Notes: generated from the letters alone by a model not told the origin. 7,080 nucleotides of DNA from an uncultured Lachnospiraceae bacterium (GCA_947564305.1 CANOBT010000241.1:1-7080); one strand, 5' to 3'. Shown: positions 1-6,104, numbered from the stretch's first letter. Numbers and translations: made by a program.

Positions 1-76
1 TCGTCAGAAATAATTCCTCACGGGGAACGCCGCATTTACGGACAGCGTTGCCAACTGCTTCCTCAGAGAGATATTG
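1..76 (-). pseudogene. Aldo/keto reductase remnant, 5'-truncated and cut by the window edge
   Basis: On the minus strand these bases read without a stop as 25 residues containing YLSEEAVGNAV and GVPREELF. This is the segment of aldo/keto reductases (NADPH-dependent carbonyl reduction, cytosolic) that holds the conserved 'Y.NEEAVG.AI...GV.REELFI' stretch, with the catalytic-tyrosine region just before the helix. In the family about 45 residues, including the first beta strands and the 'DTA' motif, should precede it. Here the frame is closed by TGA at 77-79, and upstream DNA gives no reductase-like sequence in any minus frame. The 5' end is therefore missing, although the rest of the gene may continue past position 1. 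A short conserved stretch supports the family call well; whether anything functional remains cannot be seen. Confidence 0.6.
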
Positions 77-201
77 TCAAGTGTGTTTATAAACTTTTGA
101 CGCGTTCATGGGTAAAAATATTGCAAAATAACAACGATAAAGAAAAAACTTTAGTAATCTGATATTTGCTAAACTTAGCAGAGAATTACAAAATCTGACA
201 G
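77..201. other. AT-rich intergenic stretch, no gene seen
   Basis: This lies between the operon terminator and the aldo/keto reductase stump. A 64-codon minus-strand frame crosses it, but that frame starts inside the region encoding the terminator hairpin, has no family signature and is rich in Cys, Ser and Leu as chance frames often are. A small inverted repeat, TGCTAA-AC-TTAGCA, lies near 168-181. The junction where reductase homology stops, about 77-80, marks an old deletion or rearrangement end point. Confidence 0.5.
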
Positions 202-248
202 AAAAAACAGGCAATCTGCTGCATGAACTAATCTGCAGTAAGATTGCC
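202..248 (-). terminator. Intrinsic (rho-independent) terminator of the gene cluster
   Basis: Read on the minus strand, GGCAATCT (248-241) pairs with AGATTGCC (217-210). An inner 5-bp stem, CTGCA (238-234) with TGCAG (223-219), is separated from it by a small 2/1 internal loop and closed by a 10-nt loop. The stem is followed directly by TGTTTTTTC, a run of six T at 207-202. A stem of 13 pairs plus a T tract about 50 nt after the last stop codon (301) is the standard layout for the 3' end of a transcription unit. Confidence 0.85.
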
Positions 249-300
249 CTACAAGACCATGAATATGGCATATACTATTCAATGATTTTCCCGCAGCCCG

Positions 301-981
301 TCACTTATCTTTTATACTCTTATTCAGTCTGCTTATCAATTTTCCCACCATAATCTGTTCCTGTTCATTCCACAAGTACCCAAAATCTTTAGCCATTTGG
401 AAGAGTTCTATCCAATTCCCCTGCTCCTGCGATACTTTATCGTAACGCATCAGTTCCCGGAAAACAGTTTCATCTTCCCGCCCATCGGGATAGCGGATTA
501 TGGCGTGGCAATCATCGTCATTAATGAACCATTCAAGTTCAAGCGGTTTGCTTACTGCATAAACGCCCGAACCTGTTTTCAGGTCAAGTTGTTCTGCAAT
601 TTCAGGACAATAGTCCCGAAAATAAAAAGGACAATCATCGTCTTCGTGCAGTTCCATATACATATGTGTTTCGGTTCTGTCCAATTCAACCCACTGATAC
701 CCAAAAACATTCTTAAAAACCACACCGAGTTTACCTTCCCTTTCTCGTACCGTCAAAATACGATCCCGATCCCACACTCAGTTATCCGGCAAAGGCACAA
801 TGCCTTTATAATGACCGTCAAACTCAATGCATCTCTGCCAGAGCTCACGCACGTCTACCTTCGTTTTCCCATGCAATGCAACTACCTGAAGAAAGATAGA
901 ATAACTACTATTCTCACTATTCTTACTAAAAATATCTCCTACCTGCACATCGTATCGATTTTTCACTTTTTTCTTTCCCAT
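301..981 (-). pseudogene. C' protein, paralogue of the 205-aa C protein, split by an in-frame TGA
   Basis: The frame starts at ATG 981 behind a strong site (AGGAGGAAAGTTATG) and gives 67 residues beginning MGKKKVKNRYDVQVGDIF. It is then stopped by TGA at 778-780. The same frame continues from GTG 777 for 158 more codons to the TGA at 301. Both halves align end to end with the intact gene at 3354-3971: the N-terminal block KNRY.VQVGDIF matches, and so does the C-terminal block (GSGV, then DDC.A(I/V)IRYPDGR..ET). The interruption is thus a single nonsense codon, not a frameshift. C' carries about 30 extra C-terminal residues. GTG 777 overlaps no strong ribosome site, though the TGAGTG arrangement could permit weak reinitiation. 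Function is unknown. The N-terminal block resembles small proteins I recall from Firmicutes mobile elements, an impression rather than a search. It is the last gene before the terminator. Confidence 0.75.
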
Positions 982-1007
982 AACTTTCCTCCTGATTTTT
1001 CAATTTA

Positions 1008-1037
1008 TTCTAACTGCCATGCCACAGGCAGTTAGAA
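1008..1037. repeat. Perfect 11-bp inverted repeat between the phosphatase and C' genes
   Basis: TTCTAACTGCC (1008-1018) and GGCAGTTAGAA (1027-1037) are exact reverse complements around an 8-nt loop. The repeat sits in the widest gap of the cluster (982-1070), 27 nt before the C' start codon. On the minus strand it is followed by TAAATTGAAAAATC rather than a T run, so it is not a canonical terminator. It could be an RNA-processing or stabilising hairpin, an attenuator, a partial terminator or a protein-binding site. Confidence 0.6.
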
Positions 1038-1070
1038 GTTCTTCACACTATATTCCACAAACGAACAGAC

Positions 1071-1868
1071 TCATAGATAAAATATTTTTTCATCTTCCAG
1101 CCGAATACAGGCGAGCTTTGCCCCCAATTCTCTGTCCCGAAACGCACAGCCACAGTCAATGTCGTAAAAAAGACAGTCCTTCCCGGCATTGTAACAGCAG
1201 AAGACATTTCCCTCGTTATAGGCAAAACTTTTTTTGACGGTAGTGGGAGTATGTCCGGCAATAATGGTTCCATGCCGTATGCCGCCTGATTGGAAGCTTT
1301 CTTCCCTTGCGTAAAGATAAAATTGTTCCAGACTTTCAAAATGTCCACAAATATCTTCCAAATTTTCAGCATATCCGGCATGGACCACAACATATTTTCT
1401 GCCCGCAGCTTCTAATTTTTTATAATAAGGCATTTTTCGAATCATTTCCGACCATCCGCACAAGTCATTCAGCGTAACACGGTTTTGCTCCAATAGAATA
1501 CCTATCGTGCCATAAAGGTCAAAGTATGCCATGGGCAGTTCCTTTTTGCGGAACAGATATTTCACAGATTCATATAATGCCGCGGTATCCGCATGGGAGG
1601 AAAAATCCGTATTTAATTCTTCTGATCGGTCAACCGTCAGCATCAGATCTATATAAGATACAAATTCCTCCTCATGATTTCCCCGCAAAAACAGAATATT
1701 TGCCGGACGCTGTTCCATCCAGCATAAAATCTCATAACTCTGTTTTCCCCTGTCGATAGAATCTCCCGCAAGAATCAAGAAGTCTGTTTCAGAAAAACAG
1801 ATTTTTTCAAGCATGGAGCGAAGCTCATTATAACAGCCGTGGATGTCGCTGATTACATAACTGCTCAT
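1071..1868 (-). CDS. PPP-family metallophosphatase (serine/threonine protein phosphatase-like)
   Basis: This 265-aa cytosolic calcineurin-like phosphoesterase has the full PPP motif set in order: SDIHGCY (Asp8, His10), AGDSIDRG (Asp36, Arg40), LRGNHE (Asn64, His65), VVVHAGY (His163) and IAGHTPT (His206). It ends with DIDCGCAF (236-243), typical of bacterial PPP and ApaH-like enzymes. The Asp, Asn and His residues would bind two metals, usually Mn or Fe/Zn, and activate water to hydrolyse phosphomonoesters. Length is normal for bacterial PrpA/PrpE/ApaH-like members. Its ATG overlaps the stop of the membrane protein gene (ATGA at 1865-1868), so translation is probably coupled; the ribosome site is otherwise weak. 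The substrate is unknown: phosphoserine/threonine proteins are most likely, while dinucleoside polyphosphates (ApaH-type) or phosphotyrosine are alternatives. No kinase gene lies in the window. Confidence 0.93.
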   Translation of the reverse strand: MSSYVISDIHGCYNELRSMLEKICFSETDFLILAGDSIDRGKQSYEILCWMEQRPANILFLRGNHEEEFVSYIDLMLTVDRSEELNTDFSSHADTAALYESVKYLFRKKELPMAYFDLYGTIGILLEQNRVTLNDLCGWSEMIRKMPYYKKLEAAGRKYVVVHAGYAENLEDICGHFESLEQFYLYAREESFQSGGIRHGTIIAGHTPTTVKKSFAYNEGNVFCCYNAGKDCLFYDIDCGCAFRDRELGAKLACIRLEDEKIFYL

Positions 1869-2263
1869 CTTTTTCTGTCTTTCTTCAACTTATCCATCAA
1901 CCTGCCAATCATGATGACAAGAAACAGTAAACTGACCGGTGAGAAAATCTGTGCCAAAACTGCCCCAAGAGCTTTTGGATTTTCAAAATGAAGCTTCTTT
2001 GCCTTTTTCCATGCAAGCATGACAGATACTGCCGTTGACAGGAACAGGCATCCTAAATTCCCATAAAAACTGTCAGAAGACGGATCAAAACATCCGATCA
2101 GGCAAATGAATTCAATCCCTGTCATCCATCGGTTCAAAAATCCTTTTCCGGTTTTATTTTTCACATCAACATCAAATAAAATGGGAAATAACATAAGCCC
2201 CAAACCTGCCGCTGCAAAGAGCAGCAAAATTATCATTTGTATCAGTATACTTATTGTTTCCAT
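1865..2263 (-). CDS. Small integral membrane protein of unknown function
   Basis: This 132-aa protein is not one I recognise. Hydrophobic stretches at about residues 5-30, 48-60 (shorter), 66-84 and 100-120 suggest three or four membrane-spanning helices in the cell membrane. The tail is strongly basic (KLKKDRKR) and probably cytoplasmic by the positive-inside rule. A short polar loop near residues 31-46 and an acidic/serine loop (FDPSSDSF, 59-66) separate the helices. The gene starts 27 nt after the ADP-ribosylglycohydrolase stop, with only a weak purine-rich ribosome site (AAGAGAG), and overlaps the phosphatase start by four bases. Its place between two soluble modification-removing enzymes makes membrane anchoring or sensing possible, but no motif shows it. 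Confidence 0.75.
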   Translation of the reverse strand: METISILIQMIILLLFAAAGLGLMLFPILFDVDVKNKTGKGFLNRWMTGIEFICLIGCFDPSSDSFYGNLGCLFLSTAVSVMLAWKKAKKLHFENPKALGAVLAQIFSPVSLLFLVIMIGRLMDKLKKDRKR

Positions 2264-2290
2264 ATGTTCTCTCTTTCTTAATTAAGTGAA

Positions 2291-3310
2291 TCATTGACCC
2301 AGCCTGTTTTTTTGAGGCAAACATTCCAGTTCTGCACATAATCTTTCTATAACATCTCTTTTCAATATCTCCGCCAGCCATTCTTGCGGGATGTTGTCTG
2401 CTCCATAATAGATTCCGGCCAGACCGCCGGCAACCGCTCCAACCGTGTCTGTATCATCCCCGAGGTTAACGGCCTTTAAGATACATTCCCGAAAAGAGTA
2501 TGTGTTTACCAGACACCACACCGCCGCCTCCAAGGTATCAACTATATAGCCGCTGCTCCTGATCTCAGCCTCCGGCAGGGCCGCAAAGCTTTTTATATCC
2601 TTCAGACGGTCATATACAGATATATCTTCCCACTTTTCGCTTATATAGTATTGAAAAGCTTCTTCCATTCCCTGTCTGATTCCTTCCTTTAACGGCAAAC
2701 TGTCTGACAATAATTTCAAAGCGACATTGACATAGATTCCGCATCCAATCAGGCTGATTGGATGTCTGTGGGTCAGAGACGAAATGTTATGCACAATCTC
2801 CATCTGCTCACTCAGTAAAATACCTGATTGTTTTTCCAGATAATACGCAGCAGGCAAAATCCGCATTAAAGAACCGTTTCCATTTTCATACTCAGACATC
2901 CCGCCGCATTCTAACGGATTCATGCCGCGTCCATAGTTCATAATCGCCCTGCTTGTTGCGCCGCCCGCGTCGAATACCTCTTCTGTTGCCGTATATGCGC
3001 CATAAAGAAGCCACTCCGAAAATTTATCCATGATATCATAATAATCAACAGTCTGTCTTCGCACGATACTATCCGTCAATGCCAATGTCAGGCTTGTGTC
3101 GTCCGACCATGTTCCCATCGGCTGATTATGCGTCCCATAGCCCTGCATCCCGGTAACGGGGGATTTTGCAAGCTCCTCTCTGGACATAAATTCAACAGGC
3201 ACGCCCAATGCGTCCCCTACCGCCGCACCAATAATTCCACCATAAACCTTTCCCATACTTTTCTCCATTCCTACACTGCTTTTTTCGCACTTTTCTGTGA
3301 TTCCATCCAT
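2291..3310 (-). CDS. ADP-ribosylglycohydrolase family protein (DraG-like)
   Basis: This 339-aa cytosolic enzyme is of the ADP-ribosyl-glycohydrolase fold that removes ADP-ribose from arginine or other acceptors using two Mg/Mn ions. The family marks appear in order: GAAVGDALG (28-36), the metal-binding WSDDTSL (68-74), GNGSLMRILP (144-153), SLTHRHP (178-184) and the C-terminal metal site NLGDDTDTVGAVAGGLAG (282-299). All expected acidic metal ligands (Asp70, Asp71, Asp285, Asp286, Asp288) are present, so the enzyme should be active. The longest start is ATG 3310. Family proteins usually begin just before the G..GAA.GDALG block, and ATG 3256 (Met19) has a GGAG in better position, so the real protein may be 321 aa. 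It lies 43 nt after the C gene. Members regulate nitrogenase reductase (DraG), act as antitoxins or immunity proteins, or clean up small ADP-ribosylated molecules; the target here is unknown. Confidence 0.93.
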   Translation of the reverse strand: MDGITEKCEKSSVGMEKSMGKVYGGIIGAAVGDALGVPVEFMSREELAKSPVTGMQGYGTHNQPMGTWSDDTSLTLALTDSIVRRQTVDYYDIMDKFSEWLLYGAYTATEEVFDAGGATSRAIMNYGRGMNPLECGGMSEYENGNGSLMRILPAAYYLEKQSGILLSEQMEIVHNISSLTHRHPISLIGCGIYVNVALKLLSDSLPLKEGIRQGMEEAFQYYISEKWEDISVYDRLKDIKSFAALPEAEIRSSGYIVDTLEAAVWCLVNTYSFRECILKAVNLGDDTDTVGAVAGGLAGIYYGADNIPQEWLAEILKRDVIERLCAELECLPQKNRLGQ

Positions 3311-3353
3311 TCATCTGATAATTTCTCTCTTATCTGTACAAATTCAGGTAAAT

Positions 3354-3971
3354 TTAACCATTCCTATCCCGTTTCTCTTCCACATATTCCGCATAGTGCA
3401 GCAGAACACTTAATGTCGTTTCCTGCTGCCTGCCATCAGGATAGCGAATGACGGCACGGCAGTCATCGTCACATGATTTAAATGGCCTGTCTGCGGCAAA
3501 AACACCCGAACCATTGTACAGGTTAAGCTGTTTTGCAAGTTCAGGGTTATATTTCTCAAACAGATAGGAAAGACAGGGACCATTACACCATTCCAGATAC
3601 ATTTCCTTCTCCGGTTGTTTGTCTAAATGAGCATAGCCTGACCAACCGTTACATGATACTTTAATCATAATACTGCATATATTGTCTTCAAACGTCTTTG
3701 GCTCTGCATCGGGCACTTTTTCGACCGCATGTACTTTCCGTACAAGGATTTCATCTGATGCCCATGCATTTTGAACCGGGACAACTCTTTCATAAAACCT
3801 GTCAAATGCAATGACTTTTCTTCCAATTTGCCTTACCACAACCTGTGTTTCTCCACGCAGGGCAATGACCTGGTAAAAGAAATAATATCTGACATCCTCA
3901 TGGCAGCAATGCCTTCTAAAAATATCGCCAACCTGTACGCCATATCGGTTTTTAACTGTTTTCTTTTTCAT
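3354..3971 (-). CDS. C protein: conserved hypothetical protein with N-terminal VGDIF block and C-terminal IRYPDGR block
   Basis: The start at ATG 3971 is chosen over the in-frame ATG 4022 because GGAGG lies six bases before it and because the paralogue C' begins at the equivalent place. This gives 205 aa. Residues 1-65 (VKNRYGVQVGDIF, then FYQVIALRGETQVVVRQI) look like a small beta-rich domain. I recall similar short domains in proteins of Firmicutes phages and integrative elements, without a function. Residues 149-185 hold the second conserved block, LNLYNGSGVFA and DDDCRAVIRYPDGR..ET, shared with C'. There is no signal peptide or membrane helix, so it is probably cytosolic. It follows the 334-aa gene by 51 nt. 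Function is unknown. Retention of an intact copy beside a nonsense-bearing one suggests that this copy is the active one. Confidence 0.8.
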   Translation of the reverse strand: MKKKTVKNRYGVQVGDIFRRHCCHEDVRYYFFYQVIALRGETQVVVRQIGRKVIAFDRFYERVVPVQNAWASDEILVRKVHAVEKVPDAEPKTFEDNICSIMIKVSCNGWSGYAHLDKQPEKEMYLEWCNGPCLSYLFEKYNPELAKQLNLYNGSGVFAADRPFKSCDDDCRAVIRYPDGRQQETTLSVLLHYAEYVEEKRDRNG

Positions 3972-4022
3972 GAAAATCCTCCATTTTTGATTGAAATACA
4001 ACTTTACTTTTCCCATCGTCAT

Positions 4023-5027
4023 TCACCTCTGTTTTGCAGACAGTTCTCTGACATATCTCAGCCGTTCGTCATTCATGACTATGTACCGGCATTCTTTTGG
4101 ATCACGGTCACACAATATTTTTCTGATACAATTCTTATCCGCCCGAATCAGCGCGCTGCATTCAGACAGCCATGTTTCATCTTCTTTCAAATTACCCTCG
4201 TAAACAGTCATCAACTGCTTATATGGGAACATAAAATCCGGGCTGTTTTCAAAAGGCATATAATCATCCCTTAAATTGACGAACCCAATTCCATGGGTCT
4301 GATCCCTATGCTGCCGCGTTGGATAAATCAGCCATTGATCATAACGCTCATCCAGGAAGTTTTCCTCGTTTGGTTCTGTCATATTTACAAGAACTCCCTT
4401 CAATTCCGGGACATATGGATTTTTCGGGATTGAAAGAATGGTTCCTGAAGGATATGGAACTTTTACAGCGTCAAAATATCCCATGTCAATCCCTTTAAGT
4501 ATATGCCCTCCATCCTTACCGTAAATGTTTTGAACATAAATCACCTCACCATCATAACGGACAATCGTATTTTTTATGGGAACATAACCATGTGGGGACT
4601 TGCCGGACCTTCGAAATACCCTGACGATGCCGCACCAGTTTCTTCTTTCCAAATGTTCTTCTTCGGCTGCTTTTTCAATGTGATAACAAATTCCGTTTAC
4701 CGCTTCCCCCGCGCTCTTGAATATCGTACTTGGCAAAAACCCCTCTTTTTCTCCACGGAAAAATATTTCAATGCCAAATAAATATGCATATACCCTCGTA
4801 TCTGAACGGCTTCTATGCAAAACCGTTTTCATATTTTCAATCTGATCCCAAAGTGCCTCTCCATCGTGTTCGGATTTTAATTCTTTTATGCCTTCCAGTT
4901 TTTCTTCCAGCGTTCTGTGGGGCGCGGCGCAGATACATGCAATCTGCTCTTCCAAATTAAGAGCAGTATTTTTGGCAGCCCATGCCGCAATATCTTTTGA
5001 ATAAATCCATCTGCCAAAATCTATCAT
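4023..5027 (-). CDS. Conserved hypothetical protein, 334 aa, 'WIYSKDI' N-terminus
   Basis: This is a soluble protein without signal peptide or membrane helices. Residues 1-55 (FGRWIYSKDIAAW, then LEEKLEGIKEL) are helical. They recall a family of unnamed Firmicutes proteins that start with a '(F/W)I.SKDI' motif followed by an 'EK...W/L..I' helix; this is from memory and is weak. The middle (about 125-270) is rich in beta strands, aromatics and glycine/proline turns (IVRYDGEVIYVQNIYG, then KVPYPSGTIL). The C-terminal 70 residues are helical again. No catalytic motif is seen. Translation is coupled to the preceding gene: its ATG overlaps that stop in ATGA (5024-5027), with AGGGGG five bases upstream. 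It therefore probably works with the 266-aa protein. Function is unknown. Confidence 0.8.
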   Translation of the reverse strand: MIDFGRWIYSKDIAAWAAKNTALNLEEQIACICAAPHRTLEEKLEGIKELKSEHDGEALWDQIENMKTVLHRSRSDTRVYAYLFGIEIFFRGEKEGFLPSTIFKSAGEAVNGICYHIEKAAEEEHLERRNWCGIVRVFRRSGKSPHGYVPIKNTIVRYDGEVIYVQNIYGKDGGHILKGIDMGYFDAVKVPYPSGTILSIPKNPYVPELKGVLVNMTEPNEENFLDERYDQWLIYPTRQHRDQTHGIGFVNLRDDYMPFENSPDFMFPYKQLMTVYEGNLKEDETWLSECSALIRADKNCIRKILCDRDPKECRYIVMNDERLRYVRELSAKQR

Positions 5028-5824
5028 AAAAACCCCCTATTTTCAAACAGGGCAATCAGCTCGGACATAGACGCCATAATGTCTATCTGCCGGACAGGCC
5101 CCATGTAATAGCAATTATTTGCATATTCTTCTGCTTTATAATCCGAAATGACGGAAAAAAGTCTCTTTCTGGCATGAACAGACAGCCCTTTCAGGGAAAT
5201 TTCCAAACAATTATCCTTGGCCTCGCAAATCACGCCTTTTAAAGCCCGAACACCAGCAAGTTCAATCTTCTCTTCCAATAATCTTTTTACAACTAAAATT
5301 CCCCCCTCTCCAATATCAGGCTCGCTATTCAGTAAGTGTTCCAAAGGCGTCTCATCCTGTCTCTCCGCCTGATACTGTTTTTTATACTCTGTATATTTTT
5401 CAGCAACGCCGTCGGGAAGACATGACATAAGCAGACTTTCCAGCAGATGAGGAGGTGTGCAGTCCTGAATTCTTATGATGGATAAAATTATCATAAAATA
5501 CAGCAACGCATCTTCCCCCCGTAAATTTTTTATCCAATAACGCGCAGAAAGGATTTCTATGACGTCTTCTCCTTGTATTCCGTTGCAAATATAAAAAACT
5601 GCGGACTGTATATCCTGATAAAATCCAATCTCTGAAGGAATTTCTTTCACTGCGCCTTCCAATGCCAGCAGACCTTCTTTTCTTGCGATTCGCGTCAGCA
5701 GATCCATATGATGCATCAGGGAGAAGCAACGCTCTCCGCATTCCGCATTTCTTAATTTTACAAATACATCTTTTCTTACTTCGTACAGTAACGGTAAGTT
5801 TATGTTCTTTTTTAAATCACTCAT
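5024..5824 (-). CDS. 266-aa protein with MotA-like cytoplasmic stretch and FliG-like C-terminus
   Basis: This is the first gene of the run, with an excellent ribosome site (AGGAGG, eight bases before ATG 5824). Two stretches look like flagellar motor proteins. Residues 41-95, with LLTRIARKEGLLALEG and then ICNGIQGEDVIEIL, match the pattern of the MotA stator cytoplasmic region ('ARREGLLALE...DG.D.E.I..IL'). Residues 209-263, with ISLKGLSVHARKRLFSVIS and then MGPVRQIDI, match the FliG rotor pattern in which 'LKG...R..F...S..A......GPVR..D' precedes a helix. MotA's membrane helices and proton path are absent, apart from a modest hydrophobic patch at 106-119, so it cannot be a stator. No flagellar gene is nearby. 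The likeness is by eye, and the family may only share helical folds with these proteins. The next gene overlaps it by four bases and is probably a functional partner. Cellular role is unknown. Confidence 0.8.
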   Translation of the reverse strand: MSDLKKNINLPLLYEVRKDVFVKLRNAECGERCFSLMHHMDLLTRIARKEGLLALEGAVKEIPSEIGFYQDIQSAVFYICNGIQGEDVIEILSARYWIKNLRGEDALLYFMIILSIIRIQDCTPPHLLESLLMSCLPDGVAEKYTEYKKQYQAERQDETPLEHLLNSEPDIGEGGILVVKRLLEEKIELAGVRALKGVICEAKDNCLEISLKGLSVHARKRLFSVISDYKAEEYANNCYYMGPVRQIDIMASMSELIALFENRGFL

Positions 5825-5860
5825 CTTTCAATCCTCCTATCTCAATATTTGAAATTTGTC

Positions 5861-5880
5861 AATATATCTCCCGATATATT
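5861..5880. promoter_or_regulatory. Perfect 8-bp palindrome upstream of the gene run, candidate operator
   Basis: AATATATC-TCCC-GATATATT is an exact inverted repeat with a 4-base spacer, centred 46 bases before the ATG at 5824. Its left part reads TATATT on the minus strand (5866-5861), a good -10-like hexamer, but I see no convincing -35 at 16-18 bases. The layout fits a dimeric repressor site covering a promoter. It could also be a weak RNA hairpin in the leader, or chance in AT-rich DNA. Confidence 0.4.
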
Positions 5881-5898
5881 TTGTAATTTTTATATCAT

Positions 5899-5914
5899 CA
5901 TCCATAAATGGATG
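5899..5914. repeat. 7-bp inverted repeat CATCCAT-AA-ATGGATG
   Basis: This is an exact inverted repeat with a two-base centre between the palindromic leader and the IS110-derived DNA. It is partly extended by TATCA (5893-5897) and TGATA (5922-5926) at symmetric distance. It may lie at or near the IS boundary, because IS110-type elements often go into, or end beside, short palindromes. A second regulatory site is the alternative. Confidence 0.4.
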
Positions 5915-6000
5915 GAATAATTGATAACCGCCGATGGTATATCCATACACTTACCCTATCAGTTCTCGCTGGGTCTATGCCCTGACATTCCTTCATTCTG

Positions 6001-6084
6001 CTTTATGGATAAAGGCACGGGGCAGACTTGTGCTTGATTGCTGCCTCGTTGGGCTGATGGAGGACTCCTCCTTGTCCCCGTGCC
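6001..6084 (-). other. Structured DNA/RNA segment downstream of the transposase
   Basis: GGCACGGGG (6014-6022) and CCCCGTGCC (6076-6084) are exact reverse complements that bracket about 53 bases. Inside lies a second hairpin, GGAGGA-C-TCCTCC (6059-6071). CTTTAT-GG-ATAAAG (6001-6014) abuts the outside, and on the minus strand the large stem is followed by TTTATCC. The segment is GC-richer than the leader beyond it and starts about 20 bases after the transposase stop, so it most likely belongs to the IS. It could be the element's transcription terminator, its sub-terminal end structure or part of a guide ('bridge') RNA. Confidence 0.5.
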
Positions 6085-6104
6085 ATTACCGGCTCATTCT
6101 ATTC

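Noticed and set aside
77..271. A 64-codon minus-strand open frame after the last gene
   Set aside because: It covers the intrinsic terminator hairpin and has no ribosome site or recognisable sequence.
778..780. TGA in C' as selenocysteine or a reassigned codon
   Set aside because: The intact paralogue has no cysteine there, no selenocysteine insertion element was seen, and TGA serves as the normal stop for most other genes in the window.
397..1035. A 212-codon open frame on the plus strand
   Set aside because: It lies antisense to C', has no ribosome site or family motif, crosses the gene boundary and the hairpin, and has the composition of a shadow frame.
1043..1393. A 116-codon minus-strand frame inside the phosphatase gene
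   Set aside because: It overlaps, in another frame, the phosphatase coding region with intact catalytic motifs.
3972..4022. N-terminal extension of the C protein to ATG 4022
   Set aside because: It has no ribosome site, the 17 extra residues have no counterpart in C', and ATG 3971 has GGAGG at ideal spacing.
5857..5862. TTGACA (minus strand) as the -35 of the first gene
   Set aside because: A -10 box at 16-18 bases would fall on the ribosome binding site, leaving no leader, and the hexamers there (ATAGGA, TAGGAG) do not fit.
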